Under the pieces are notes generated by a model. It saw nothing but the letters and a program-made list of their open reading frames with translations. It did no database searches and was not told the origin of the DNA. The translations under genes and the position numbers were made by a program. Positions 47,938 to 57,365 of a stretch of 64,000 nt of DNA are shown piece by piece. Each line of letters begins with the position of its first letter. Positions within the stretch are counted from its first letter, which is position 1. Source of the DNA: Microbacterium sp. NIBRBAC000506063 (GTDB taxonomy: Bacteria > Actinomycetota > Actinomycetes > Actinomycetales > Microbacteriaceae); contig NZ_CP072876.1 of the NCBI RefSeq assembly GCF_017968845.1, positions 1,488,001 to 1,552,000 of the forward strand. The letters are read 5' to 3'.

Positions 47938-48362
47938 GCGCGGTGGTAGCCCTCGAGCGTCGCATCATCAACGTCCTCGAGATTGACGACGATGTTCTCC
48001 GGAGTCCTCGTGGTCAGCCAGATGAGCTCCTCGGTGGTGCTCATGTTCGCCTCGACGTGCGGCATATAGGGAGGCACGAAGACGAAGTCGCCCTCGTGCA
48101 TGTCGACCCACTCCGAGTAGGACTCGCCGTAGTAGATGCGTGCGGTGCCGGTGAGCACGTATCCGCCTGTTTCCGCTTCGCCGTGATGGTGCGGCAGAGA
48201 GCGGTATCCGGGTTCGTTGCTCACCTTGCCGAACCAGATCTTCGTCGCGGGAGTGTGCTGCACGCTGACTCCGGAAACGCGCACGGCACCGCCCGACTGG
48301 CCGGTGTCTCGATGTTCTTCGCCTCGACGGGTGACGAGGGGGGCTGCGGTGTCGTCGTTCAT
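47934..48362 (-). CDS. Small single-domain metal cupin
   Basis: Intact, 142 residues. Cupin motif 1 is LPHHHGEAETGGYVLTG (His, His, Glu) and motif 2 GDFVFVPPYMPHVEAN (His), so all four metal ligands are present. ATGA overlap with tesB and 12 bases after the FAH-family gene, inside the aryl-CoA operon. Far too short for a bicupin gentisate dioxygenase (about 350 residues), but it is the only candidate oxygenase or isomerase for ring opening in the cluster. Function unknown. Confidence 0.75.
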   Translation of the reverse strand: MNDDTAAPLVTRRGEEHRDTGQSGGAVRVSGVSVQHTPATKIWFGKVSNEPGYRSLPHHHGEAETGGYVLTGTARIYYGESYSEWVDMHEGDFVFVPPYMPHVEANMSTTEELIWLTTRTPENIVVNLEDVDDATLEGYHRA

Positions 48363-48374
48363 GGTCTCTCCTTC

Positions 48375-49234
48375 TCAATCGGATGCGGCGCGAGCGCCGT
48401 CGGCGGCCGGTGTGGACACGATGCGGTTTCGCAGCGTGCCGATGGTGTCGATGCTGGTCTCGACGATGTCGCCCGGTTTCAGGTAGTCGGGATCCTTCTG
48501 CCCCATGGCGACACCGCCCGGGGTGCCGGTCAGCACGACATCGCCGGCGCGCAGAGTGGCGAACTGGGAGATGTACGCCACCAGGTCCGCGGCGCTGAAG
48601 ATGAGCTGCGCTGTGTTCGATCGCTGACGGATGCGGCCGTTGACACGGCAGGTGATGGCGAGTCCTGCGAGGGGTCGAACTCATCCGCGGTCACCATCAC
48701 CGGGCCCAGCGGGGTGGTGCGGTCGAAGGCCTTGCCCGGCAGCCACTGCGGGGTGCGAAGCTGCCAGTCGCGCATGGAGATGTCGTTCGCGACGGTGTAC
48801 CCGGCGATCGCCTGACTCGCGGTGGCCGCGGTCGCCTGCGACACGGTGCTGCCGATGATGACGGCGAGCTCGGCCTCCCAATCGACCGCGTCGCTCAGAC
48901 CGTCGACAAGGATGTCGTCGTGCGGGCCGGTGAGAGTGTCGGCGAACTTCGTGAACAGAGTCGGATGCTGCGGGACGGGTCTGCCGAGCTCGGCGATGTG
49001 CTCGGAGTAGTTGTGTCCGCAGCAGATGATCTTGCCCGGCGCGGAGAGCACGGGTGCGAACTCGGCCGCTTGTACCGTGAGCCGGTCTCGATCACGGGAG
49101 TTTGCCACGCGCTGACGCCAGTCCTTCGTCGCCAGCACCTCGTCCACGTTGCGGAACGGCAGGAGGCGGTAGGTGCCGGATTCGCGTACGGCTGCGCGCG
49201 TACCCTCATCGATGCGCAATGTCGCCAGCTCCAT
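48375..49234 (-). CDS. Fumarylacetoacetate hydrolase (FAH)-family C-C hydrolase
   Basis: About 286 residues with one base lost near 48668. IICCGHNYSEHIAELG, PTLFTKFADTLTGPHD, VDWEAELAVIIG (metal-binding Glu residues ExE), GYTVANDISMRDWQ, GKAFDRTTPLGPVMVTADE and LRAGDVVLTGTPGGVAMGQ are the acylpyruvate-hydrolase signatures. Fits cleavage of fumarylpyruvate or maleylpyruvate after ring opening. First gene of the operon, divergent from iclR across two IclR-type palindromes. Confidence 0.88.
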
Positions 49235-49284
49235 CGGTGTCGCCTCTCTCTGGTTCGGATGTGGTTGAGACGATAACACGTGCG

Positions 49285-49299
49285 TTCCGTACAAAGGAA
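49285..49299. promoter_or_regulatory. IclR-type operator 1
   Basis: TTCCGTACAAAGGAA, an inverted repeat TTCC-N7-GGAA between the FAH-family operon and iclR. Confidence 0.6.
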
Positions 49300-49314
49300 G
49301 ATAACTGTGATATG

Positions 49315-49329
49315 TTCCGGTATATGGAA
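49315..49329. promoter_or_regulatory. IclR-type operator 2
   Basis: TTCCGGTATATGGAA, same TTCC-N7-GGAA layout, 30 bp centre to centre from operator 1 (three helical turns) and 17 bases before the iclR start. Confidence 0.62.
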
Positions 49330-49346
49330 AGTCGAAAGGATCGCGC

Positions 49347-50153
49347 ATGTCGGACACGCTGAGGTCGGTCAAGCACGCGCTCGCCGTCCTGACGCTGCTG
49401 CAGGGCGGTGAAGGATTCGGCGTCTCCGAGATCGCTCGCCGACTCGATCTCGGCGTCTCGACCAGCCACCGCCTGCTGGCCACCCTCGTAGAGTCGCGCT
49501 TCGTCGAGCAGGACGAACACTCGAGGAAGTACCGTCTCGGACCGGCCATGACCCGGGGGATGAACGGCTCGCCCTCTCGCGGTTTCTGCACCGGGCCGCC
49601 CGCACCTGGAACGCCTTCGCGACATCACCGGCGAGACGGTGCACGTGGCGCGAGTCAACGGGCCCTTCACCGAGTTTCTCGCGGCGTTCGAGTCGACGCA
49701 CACGATGCGCGTGACCAGTCGTGTGGGAACATCGCTGCCCGCGCACACGACCTCTGCCGGCAAGGCGCTCCTTGCTGAGCTGCCACCGACCGAGCTGCAC
49801 CGCCGTCTTCCTAGCGAAGAGCTGACGCGACTGACCCGCGCTCGCATGCGACCCGTACGGGTCTCCTCGCCGAGATCGAAGATGTGCGCTCGCGCGGGTA
49901 TGCCCGCAATGCGGGCGAGGCCGAGGACGGTGTGCAGGCCGTCGCGATGGTCGTTCGCGATCAGAGGGGACGCGCCATCGCGGCGGTGACGGTCACCGGC
50001 CCCGACTCGCGCATGCGCATCGACGATTCCGCGGCATCCGAGGTTCGGGAGGAGCGTCTCATCGCCACCGTACGGGCGTGCGTGAAGGCCATCGAAGCCG
50101 CCGGAGACCCCGTGACCGCTCCCTCACCCATCCACGCAAAGACAAGGAACTGA
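49347..50153 (+). CDS. IclR-family regulator of the aryl-CoA operon
   Basis: About 269 residues with three lost bases (near 49560, 49605 and 49848). HTH domain: SVKHALAVLTLLQGG, GFGVSEIARRLDLGVSTSHRLLATL, RFVEQDEHSRKYRLGPAM. Effector domain: ITGETVHVARVNGPFTEFL, VGTSLPAHTTSAGKALLAEL, LLAEIEDVRSRGYARNAGE and DGVQAVAMVVRD. Divergent from the FAH-cupin-TesB-ligase-hydroxylase operon and likely to bind the two TTCC-N7-GGAA sites. One base separates its stop from the RidA gene. Confidence 0.85.
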
Positions 50154-50154
50154 C

Positions 50155-50552
50155 ATGACTCACACCCTCATCAACCCGGCCTCGCTCGCGCACCCCTCCG
50201 GCTTCAGCCACGGCGTCGCAGCGGGCAATGCGGTCTATCTCAGCGGGCAGACCGCGATGAGGCAGGACGGCAGCATCGAGCCGGGTGGAATCGTCGCGCA
50301 GTTCCGCCGCGCGTTCACCAATGTTCTGGACACCCTGCGAGAGGCAGGGGGACGCCGAGCGATCTGGTCTCCGTCACCATCTATCTGACCGACGTCGACG
50401 ACTACCAGCGCAACGGCCGAGAGATCGGACGGGTGTGGCGCGAGCTCGCCGGATCCGACTACCCCGCGATGGCCGGCATCGGCGTGACCCGCCTCTGGCA
50501 GGCCGACGCCCTCATTGAGATCCAGGGGATCGCGGTCATCGCGAGCGAATGA
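50155..50552 (+). CDS. RidA/YjgF-family protein
   Basis: About 132 residues with one G lost in the G run near 50350. FSHGVAAGNAVYLSGQTAMRQ, VAQFRRAFTNVLDTLREAGG and SDLVSVTIYLTDVDDYQRN, VWRELAGSDYPAMAGIGVTRL and ALIEIQGIAV form the trimeric fold; the usual Arg of enamine/imine deaminases appears replaced (GVTRLWQADALIEIQ keeps an Arg in a related place). Family members include 2-aminomuconate deaminase, which could hint at an aminobenzoate substrate for this cluster. Its 3' end overlaps paaX by 17 bases. Confidence 0.82.
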
Positions 50553-51408
50553 CCTCGAGGGCGTAGTCGCGCGCGAGCGGCGCAAGGTGCTCCTGCAGGC
50601 GATCCAGGAGCGCATGCGCTGCCGCGCCGGGCCAGTCCTTTGGCAGGAGACGCAGAGGGAGGCCGGGGTCGAGGAACGGAAGTCGGCGCCACTCGGTGAA
50701 CATCGGCACATAGTCGCGGAACGCCTCGGCGCGGCCGGCGCGCGGATGACCCCGTCGCACGGTCGACCACCGGTCCGCGAGTGGGGAGTGTGAGGCGATG
50801 AACGCGCGGTACTGCGCGCTGAGCGCATCGAGATCCCACCACCGTGCGACGTCCTCTGCCGTGTTCTCCGCGAGCGGGGTGGCGGCGAAGAGTGTGACGT
50901 ACTGGCTGAGATCGAGTTTCGAGAGATGGGTGCGTGCCTGCTCGATCAGGTGGGCCGGGGCGATCCATACCCCGGGAGAGACCGTCCCGAACCCCATCCA
51001 GCTGAGCTCTCGGCGCAGCGTGTGGCGCCTGTCGCGCAGTTCTTCGGGAATGGAAAAGATCGCGAGCAGCCAGGGATCCGAGTCGCGCGCGCGCTGCTCG
51101 GCGTAGATGCGGAGGTCGCCCTCGCGAAAGACGTCCTCGCTGGCAGAGGACAGTGCGTATGCGGCGACGCCGTCGTGGCGGACGCTCTCGATGAGGCCGC
51201 GTCGCTTCAGCCGGGACATCGACGAGCGCACTCCCTGTTCCGGCACGCCGAATTGGCCGAGCAGGCGGATCAGCGCGGCAACGGGGATTGCGCCTCCCTC
51301 ATCGCGACCGTACAGGCCGTAGATGGTGAGGATCAGCTGTGTGTGCTGACGACGTGGAGCGGGATCAGCGGACACGGACGCTCCCGCTGGTCGCCGAGGC
51401 AAGGTCAT
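50536..51408 (-). CDS. PaaX-family regulator
   Basis: Intact, 290 residues. N-terminal winged helix TQLILTIYGLYGRDEGGAIPVAAL with VRSSMSRLKRRGLIESVRHDG, then the PaaX core DPWLLAIFSIPEELRDRRHTLRRELSWMGFGTVSPGVWIAP (in pieces) and the C-terminal domain with AFRDYVPMFTEWRRLPFLDPGLP and LLPKDWPG. PaaX proteins respond to aryl-CoA esters. Divergent from carboxylesterase 2 over a long palindrome. Starts at ATG 51408. Confidence 0.88.
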   Translation of the reverse strand: MTLPRRPAGASVSADPAPRRQHTQLILTIYGLYGRDEGGAIPVAALIRLLGQFGVPEQGVRSSMSRLKRRGLIESVRHDGVAAYALSSASEDVFREGDLRIYAEQRARDSDPWLLAIFSIPEELRDRRHTLRRELSWMGFGTVSPGVWIAPAHLIEQARTHLSKLDLSQYVTLFAATPLAENTAEDVARWWDLDALSAQYRAFIASHSPLADRWSTVRRGHPRAGRAEAFRDYVPMFTEWRRLPFLDPGLPLRLLPKDWPGAAAHALLDRLQEHLAPLARDYALEVIRSR

Positions 51409-51438
51409 GACGCATGAGGCCACTCTATCGTTACGACC

Positions 51439-51470
51439 GTCACACATTCGTGATATACGAAGTGTGTGAC
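51439..51470. promoter_or_regulatory. PaaX-type operator palindrome
   Basis: A 32-bp imperfect palindrome: left arm GTCACACATTCGT, centre GATAT, right arm ACGAAGTGTGTGAC; the arms match apart from one inserted base. ATTCGTGAT inside resembles the E. coli PaaX box core. Lies between paaX and carboxylesterase 2. A TGACG-CA-CGTCT element (51467-51478) overlaps its right end. Confidence 0.65.
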
Positions 51471-51511
51471 GCACGTCTAGAATAGTGCATATACCCGGAA
51501 GGAATGGATCG

Positions 51512-53038
51512 ATGAGCGCAGACGTAGTGGTCTCAACCGACTCGGGAGACGTGCGAGGTCATCGTGCCGACGCCCTCGACGTGTTCGCGGGCATTCCCTA
51601 TGCCGAGGCGCCCATCGGGGCGCGGCGTTGGACGCCCGCCGAGCCGAAGCGCCCATGGCCCGGTGTCCTGGATGCCACGGACTTCGGCCCGAGCGCTCCT
51701 CAGCCCTACGATCCGACGGGCGAGCGAGATCGCGTGCTCGGCGATCACGGTAGGCCGCCCTTCGATGAGGATTGCCTGACGCTGAACGTCTGGACTCCTG
51801 CCTGTGACGACGCGAAGCGTCCCGTTCTCGTCTGGATTCACGGTGGGGGTTCATCTCCGGGTCGGGGTCGCTCCCGATCTATCACGGCGATACCTTCGCC
51901 TCGGCCGGCGACATGGTCGTCGTCACCATCAACTATCGGATCGGGGCGCTCGGCTTCCTCGCCACCGAGGAAGCCGCCGAGCCGAACCTGTGGCTGAGCG
52001 ACCAGATCGCCGCCATGGACTGGGTGCGCCGCAACATCGAGAGGTTCGGCGGCGATCCGGAGCAGATCACCGTCGCCGGGGAATCCGGCGGTGCCTTTTC
52101 GGCGCTGAGCCTTGCCGTCAGCGAGGTCTCCTCACCGTGGATCCGCCGTGTGATCCTGCAGAGCGCGCCTCTCGGGCTGCGCCTCGCGACGCCGCAGGAC
52201 ACCATGGCGACGACCCGGCGCATTATGGATCTGCTGGGATGCGCGACGATCGAGCAGTTGCGCGCCGTGCCCAGCGAAGCCCTCATCGGCGCGACGCTGC
52301 AACTCATGCCGCTCGCGGCGCGGTTCGGACATTGGTCGACGCCGTTCGTTCCCACGATCGGCAGCGCGCTGCTTCCCCAGCATCCCCTGGACGCGTTCAT
52401 CGACGGCGCGGCGGCGGACATCGATGTGCTCGTCGGATGGAACGCCGACGAAGCCAGCTTCGCCTTCGCGCTGAATCCCTCGGTGCAGGGGCTCGATGAC
52501 TCGCGTGTGCTCGAACGCCTCGCCGAGCGCTTCTCGCCCGCCGACAGCGCGTATGCGTCCTACGCGTCGCGCGCGGCATCCGGGGACGATGTGCCGCGAC
52601 AGGTGCTGGAGGCGATCGTCAGCGACGAGCTGTTCATCCAGCCCGCGGTGGAATTGGCGGAGTCGCGGAGAGACGCGCGGTCGGTCTTCGCCTATCACTT
52701 CGCGTTTCGCTCGCTCGCCCACGACGGCCGGCTCGGTGCGACGCACTGCTTCGAGCTGCCGTTCACCTTCGCCAACCTTGAACGGTGGAGTCATGCCCCG
52801 TTCGCCCAGGGCCTCGACCCCGACGCGTTCCAGGAGACGAGCACGTTGATGCACGAAGCCTGGATCAGCTTCATCCGCACCGGTGACCCCGGTACAGGGA
52901 CCAGGGTCCTGGTCCCCGTACGGGCGGGAGCGGCTCGTCATGGTGTTCGACTCAGCCTCCCGGGTGGAGCCCGATCCCGTGGGCGTCGCACGGACGCTTC
53001 ACGAGCAGGCGGGCGACCTCATGCGTCATCGCCGCTGA
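51512..53038 (+). CDS. Type-B carboxylesterase 2
   Basis: About 509 residues with three lost bases (near 51850, 52893 and 52905). [47 protein letters not shown] (oxyanion), ITVAGESGGAFSALSL (Ser; GESGG), LVGWNADEASFAF (acid), GATHCFELPFTFANL (His) and RERLVMVFDSASRVEPDP near the end. Start supported by GGAAGGA. Controlled from the PaaX palindrome; probably releases an aromatic acid or CoA-pathway precursor from an ester. Overlaps the convergent MFS gene by 20 bases. Confidence 0.86.
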
Positions 53039-54269
53039 CCCGGTCGGGGCGGCTCAAGAGCTTACGAGCGAGAAGCGCGGCGATGATGCTGGCCAGAGCG
53101 ACGGGAATCGCCGTGTAGAGAATGATCTCGTTGGCGCTCAGGCTGATCGCGAGGAGGATGCCTCCGACCGCGGGTCCGACGATCGATGCCATCCGGCCGA
53201 GAGCCGCCGCCCAGCCGACGCCGGCGGTGCGCAGGGGTGCGGGGTAGAGGGCGACCGCGATCGATGCCTGGCCGACCATCCCGACGAGTCCGGCACCGAC
53301 GATTGCGAGCAGGAGCAGCGTGATCGTCGGCGTCGTGGTGACGAGGGCGACGGCGATCAGTCCTCCCGCGCCCAGTGCCGAGCCCCAGATGAGGATCTTC
53401 GCTGTTCCGAATCGGACCGAGAGCAGCATGAGCAGGATCCCTCCGACGAGTCCGCCGATTCCCGTGGCTGCTGTGCCCAGCGGCGCCTGCGCGGGATCGA
53501 ACCCGAAGCTCAGCAGCAGCGTCGGCACCCAGGACAGCAGGGTGTAGTTGGCGAAGAACACCAGGAACGCGAAACACCAGAGCAGAACGGTGGACGAGGC
53601 GCGTCCTTCGGCGAAGAGCGCCGTGGCACGAACCTTGGGCTGATCGGAGCGGCGAACCTCGTCGGTGTTGTCGTGAACGGTGAAGAACTGCACGATGAGA
53701 ATGAGCGCGGGCGCGATCGCGCCGACCCAGAACACCATGGCCGGACCCGCCGCAGCGATGAGGCGGCCGCCGAGCAGGCCGCCGATCATGACGCCGGCGC
53801 CGAGCCCCATGGTGATGGCGACCGTCACGGACTCCTTGCGGCGAGCAGGGCTGGATCCTGCCGCCAGAGAGATGGCGGCGGGAAGCACGGCTCCGAGGCC
53901 GAGACCGGTCACGAACCGGGCCGCGGTGAGGAACGGTACGGATTGACTGTCGATGATGATCGCGGTGAGCGCCGATCCGACCGCGATCAGCGCGGTGCTG
54001 GCAAGGATCACGTTGCGCCGACCGAGCATGCTCGTCAGCCACGACGACGAGGTGTATCCGAGTACCACCGCGATATTGGTCGCGACCAGCGGTGCGGTGA
54101 AGGCGGCGGCGGGCAGCTCCCAGGTGGCGGCGAGGCTCGGGATGACGATGCCGATGGCGGCGGTATCGAATCCGTCGACGATCATGGTCACCAGAAGCAC
54201 GAGGACAAGGGTGACGGGGACGCGTTGTGTGGATGCAGGTTGTGCAGTGTCGGGTGAGATACGGGTCAT
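53019..54269 (-). CDS. AAHS-type MFS transporter (aromatic acid:H+ symporter-like)
   Basis: Intact, 416 residues, twelve membrane segments. VTMIVDGFDTAAIGIVIPSLA in helix 1 has the DGFD motif of aromatic-acid symporters (PcaK/BenK type), SMLGRRNVILAS is the loop 2/3 motif, and ARFVTGLGLGAVLPAAISLAAG and RRKESVTVAITMGLGAG follow. The DGFD aspartate is required for aromatic-acid uptake in that family. Divergent from carboxylesterase 3. Confidence 0.85.
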   Translation of the reverse strand: MTRISPDTAQPASTQRVPVTLVLVLLVTMIVDGFDTAAIGIVIPSLAATWELPAAAFTAPLVATNIAVVLGYTSSSWLTSMLGRRNVILASTALIAVGSALTAIIIDSQSVPFLTAARFVTGLGLGAVLPAAISLAAGSSPARRKESVTVAITMGLGAGVMIGGLLGGRLIAAAGPAMVFWVGAIAPALILIVQFFTVHDNTDEVRRSDQPKVRATALFAEGRASSTVLLWCFAFLVFFANYTLLSWVPTLLLSFGFDPAQAPLGTAATGIGGLVGGILLMLLSVRFGTAKILIWGSALGAGGLIAVALVTTTPTITLLLLAIVGAGLVGMVGQASIAVALYPAPLRTAGVGWAAALGRMASIVGPAVGGILLAISLSANEIILYTAIPVALASIIAALLARKLLSRPDRVSGDDA

Positions 54270-54313
54270 GACTTCCCTTACGGGACGGGTGACGCCGTCG
54301 GCATTGAGTACAG

Positions 54314-54327
54314 GTGACGTGCGTCAC
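54314..54327. promoter_or_regulatory. GTGACGTGCGTCAC palindrome
   Basis: Perfect 14-bp palindrome 45 bases upstream of the AAHS transporter start; contains TGACG-N2-CGTCA as at 47032. Confidence 0.55.
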
Positions 54328-54428
54328 GATGAGTGAATGTGAGCACACGCTAGTGAGATTTCCGTGGTGGCACAAGAGATTTTCCGCACAACGGGAAGAC
54401 GACCGGGATGTGCGGGAAGCACTCGTTA

Positions 54429-54447
54429 TAGTTCAAGAGTCGAACTA
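54429..54447. promoter_or_regulatory. TAGTTC-N7-GAACTA operator
   Basis: TAGTTCAAGAGTCGAACTA is a 19-bp inverted repeat with 6-bp perfect arms, 16 bases before the carboxylesterase 3 ATG. Same arm and spacer length as 41366-41382. Confidence 0.62.
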
Positions 54448-54462
54448 AGAAGCGGAGCTCAC

Positions 54463-56020
54463 ATGAACCCACTCACAGAGACCGACGCCGGCATCGTGGG
54501 CGGTCTGGATCTCGGCGGCTGTCATGCGTACCTCGGTGTGCCCTATGCAGCGCCTCCTGTGGGTCCCCTGCGATTCGCTGCGCCGGTCGCCGCAGCACCG
54601 TGGGCGGGCGCGCGCGACGCGACCCGCTTCGGGTCGGCCGCGCCGCAGCTGACCGCTGAGGGCGCGGGAGGAGCCCCGCCCACGCTCGCCCGTGGACTGG
54701 CAAGTCTCCTCTACCCGTTCAGCGGGAGCCCGGTGGGAAACGTCACGGTCGACGAAGACTGTCTCTTCGTGAACGTCTGGACACCGATCGGTTCCGGGGA
54801 GCCGCGGCCCGTCATGGTGTGGCTGCACGGCGGTGCGTTCCTGCACGGGCCGGCTCAGAACCGGCGTTCTGGGGAGACCGGCTGGCCGCACGACACGATG
54901 TCGTCGTCGTCACGGTGAATCATCGGCTCGGCGCGTTGGGATATCTGCCGCTCGGCGATGGTGCAGAGGATGCCGGCCACGCGGGCATGCTCGACATCGT
55001 CGCGGCGCTCGAGTGGGTGCGCCGGAACATCGCGAGCTTCGGCGGAGATCCGCACAACGTCACGGTGTTCGGGCAGTCGGGCGGGGGAATGAAGATCGCG
55101 ACTCTCATGGCCATGCCCTCCGCGCGCGGGCTGTTTCACAAGGCGATCATTCAGAGCGGCGCGGGTCTGTGGCTTCCCTCGGAGGAAGAGGCACGTCCGC
55201 TCGCCGACGCGCTCTTCGATGTTCTCGGCGTCCAACGAGGAGACGTCGATGCGCTTCGAGATACGCCCGTGGACGCACTCGTCCAGGCACAGTTCGCCGC
55301 GATGGGCATGACGCCGACGATGCCGTTCGGGTTCGCGCCCGTGCGCGATGGAAAGGCGATCATCTCTCAGCCCGTGGATCGCGAGATGACCTCTGCACCG
55401 GATGTGCCTCTGCTGATCGGCAGCACGAGCGAAGAGGCGGGCATGTTCCTGGCGACGGATCCGTCGTTCGCGACCCTCGACGACGCGGCCCTCGATGAAC
55501 GGCTCTCGGGAGACTTCGGGACCGAAGCCCCCGACGTTCTCCGCGCGTATCGCCGCGCCTTCCCCGCCGCCGATGCGCAGGGTCTTCTGCGCAGGATCGA
55601 GACGGACAGAGATCTGCGCGTGAGCGAACGGCAGTTCGTGCGCGCGAAGCGGGAGCACTCTCGGGCGCCGATCTTCGCCTACCTCTTCGACTACAACGGT
55701 GGTGTCCTGGACGGCGCCGTCGGCGCAGCGCACAGCGCCGACCTCGCCTTCGTGTTCGACAACGCGGATCGGATCCCGCTCTCGGGTACGCGGCCAGAGC
55801 GAGATGCCCTCGCCCGCACGATGGCGCAGAGCTGGACGCAGTTCGCGCGCACCGGCGATCCGAGCGTCCCGGGTGGGCGCGTGTGGCCCCGCATTCGCCG
55901 GACGGGCGCGAGACGATGGTCTTCGACGCCGCACGCGGCCGAGTCGAGCGCGACCCCGACGGTGAGCGTCTGGACCTGATGTCGCGGTTCACCTCGAAGC
56001 TGTTCGCCCGTCGTCCGTAG
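54463..56020 (+). CDS. Type-B carboxylesterase 3
   Basis: About 519 residues with two lost bases (near 54870 and 55895). AYLGVPYAAPPVGPLRFAAP, VDEDCLFVNVWTP, VMVWLHGGAFLHGPA (oxyanion), VTVFGQSGGGMKIATLMAM (Ser), LIGSTSEEAGMFLA (acid), GAAHSADLAFVFDNAD (His), and RTGDPSVPGGRVWP with ETMVFDAARGRVE at the end. Paralogue of esterases 1 and 2. Overlaps the convergent ROK gene by 32 bases. Confidence 0.86.
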
Positions 56021-57251
56021 CGTCGATCTCGAGCGGGCGGGCAAGGATGCGATCACGGGCGGCCCACAGCGCGCCGCGGATGGCGACGTCGTCGCCGAGC
56101 GTCCCGCCGAGGATCGTCGGAGAGGGATCACCTCGTTGCCATCGCGCACGGGCCGTGTGGCGCGGAAGTGGCGCTCGATCTCTTCGGACAGATGAGCCCA
56201 GTACCCGCCGAGAACGATGACGCCAGGGTCGAGGGCGAGGGACATGATCTGAAGGGCATGCGCGACCCATGCCGCCGCCGCTCGCCACGCCTCCACCGCC
56301 CGGGCGTCTCCGGCGTCCACGCGCGCCACGAACGTTGCGAGAGCGGCGGTGAGACCCACCTCGTCCAGCTGCGGTGCGAGGCCTGCGCTCTCGAGCACCA
56401 CGTCGGGGCCGGCGACCGTGACCAGGCATCCGTGCTGTCCGCAGATGCAGCGCGAGCCCCCGTGGTCGATGGGGATATGCCCGAAGGCCCCGCAAACCCG
56501 TTGGCACCGCCGTAGAGTCCGTCGGGCGTGACGATCGCGCCGCCGATTCCCGAGTTGCTCTTCAGGTAGAGCATGTCCGTGGGGCGATCGAGCACGGCGT
56601 ACTCGGCCATCGCGGCCACCGTCGTGTCGCCGACGAGGCGCACGCCGCCCTCGAGCGATCCGGCGAGCTCGTCGACGACGGCCAGGCGGGTGCGCAGACC
56701 GCCGATGACATCCACGGGACCCCACTCGAGGTCGGTATCGGCCAGCACGATCGCCGGCTCGCCGCCCACCGGGGCGAACGCGACGATCGTGAGGTCGACC
56801 ACCCTTCGTCCGAGCGCGGCCGTCGCGCGGAGGGCGTCATCGACGACATCCCCGAGCACATCGAGTATCACTTCGGGCGCGCCCATCGGACGTCCGTGGT
56901 GCAGTGAGAACCGCACGAGCTCGTCCCGGCGAGGGAGGACACGACGGCCGTGGCGCGATCGGCGTCGATCTGAGCGGCGACAAGGGCGATCGTGTCGGCG
57001 GCGAGCTCGAGCCGCACGAGAGGTCGTCCGCGGCCCTGCGACACCGGTTGCTCCGTGGCGCGCACAAGCCCCGTGCGCAGCAGCTTGTCCACCAAGGCCG
57101 TCACCGACCCGCGCGTGAGCCCGGTCGCCTCGGCGATCTCGCTGCGCGCGGCCTGCCCCGTGCGTGCGATGTGATCGAGCACCAACTGCAGATTGTGTCT
57201 GCGGACATCACCGCTGACGAGTGAGCGCGCCTCGCGTGCGGGCAGCGTCAT
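55989..57251 (-). CDS. ROK-family transcriptional regulator
   Basis: About 421 residues with three lost bases (near 56930, 56490 and 56115). N-terminal [39 protein letters not shown] (in two halves). ROK domain: [43 protein letters not shown], and the zinc motif GHIPIDHGG with [12 protein letters not shown] (CxCGxxGC). Lies at the distal end of the sulfatase/ABC operon, so it probably senses a sugar or sulfated glycan taken up by that system. Confidence 0.85.
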
Positions 57252-57365
57252 GGTCGCCCCTTCTGCCTGCGATCGCGCACCTCAGCGAGTCGTGGTGTCA
57301 TGCTCTCGATGGTACGGAATAGGGTCGCCTCGGCAGAATCGCCCCGCGCAGGCACGTGGGCTTCC

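Noticed and set aside
47934..48362. Calling the cupin a gentisate 1,2-dioxygenase
   Set aside because: It is 142 residues with one cupin domain; known gentisate dioxygenases are bicupins of about 350 residues. Left as unknown metal cupin.
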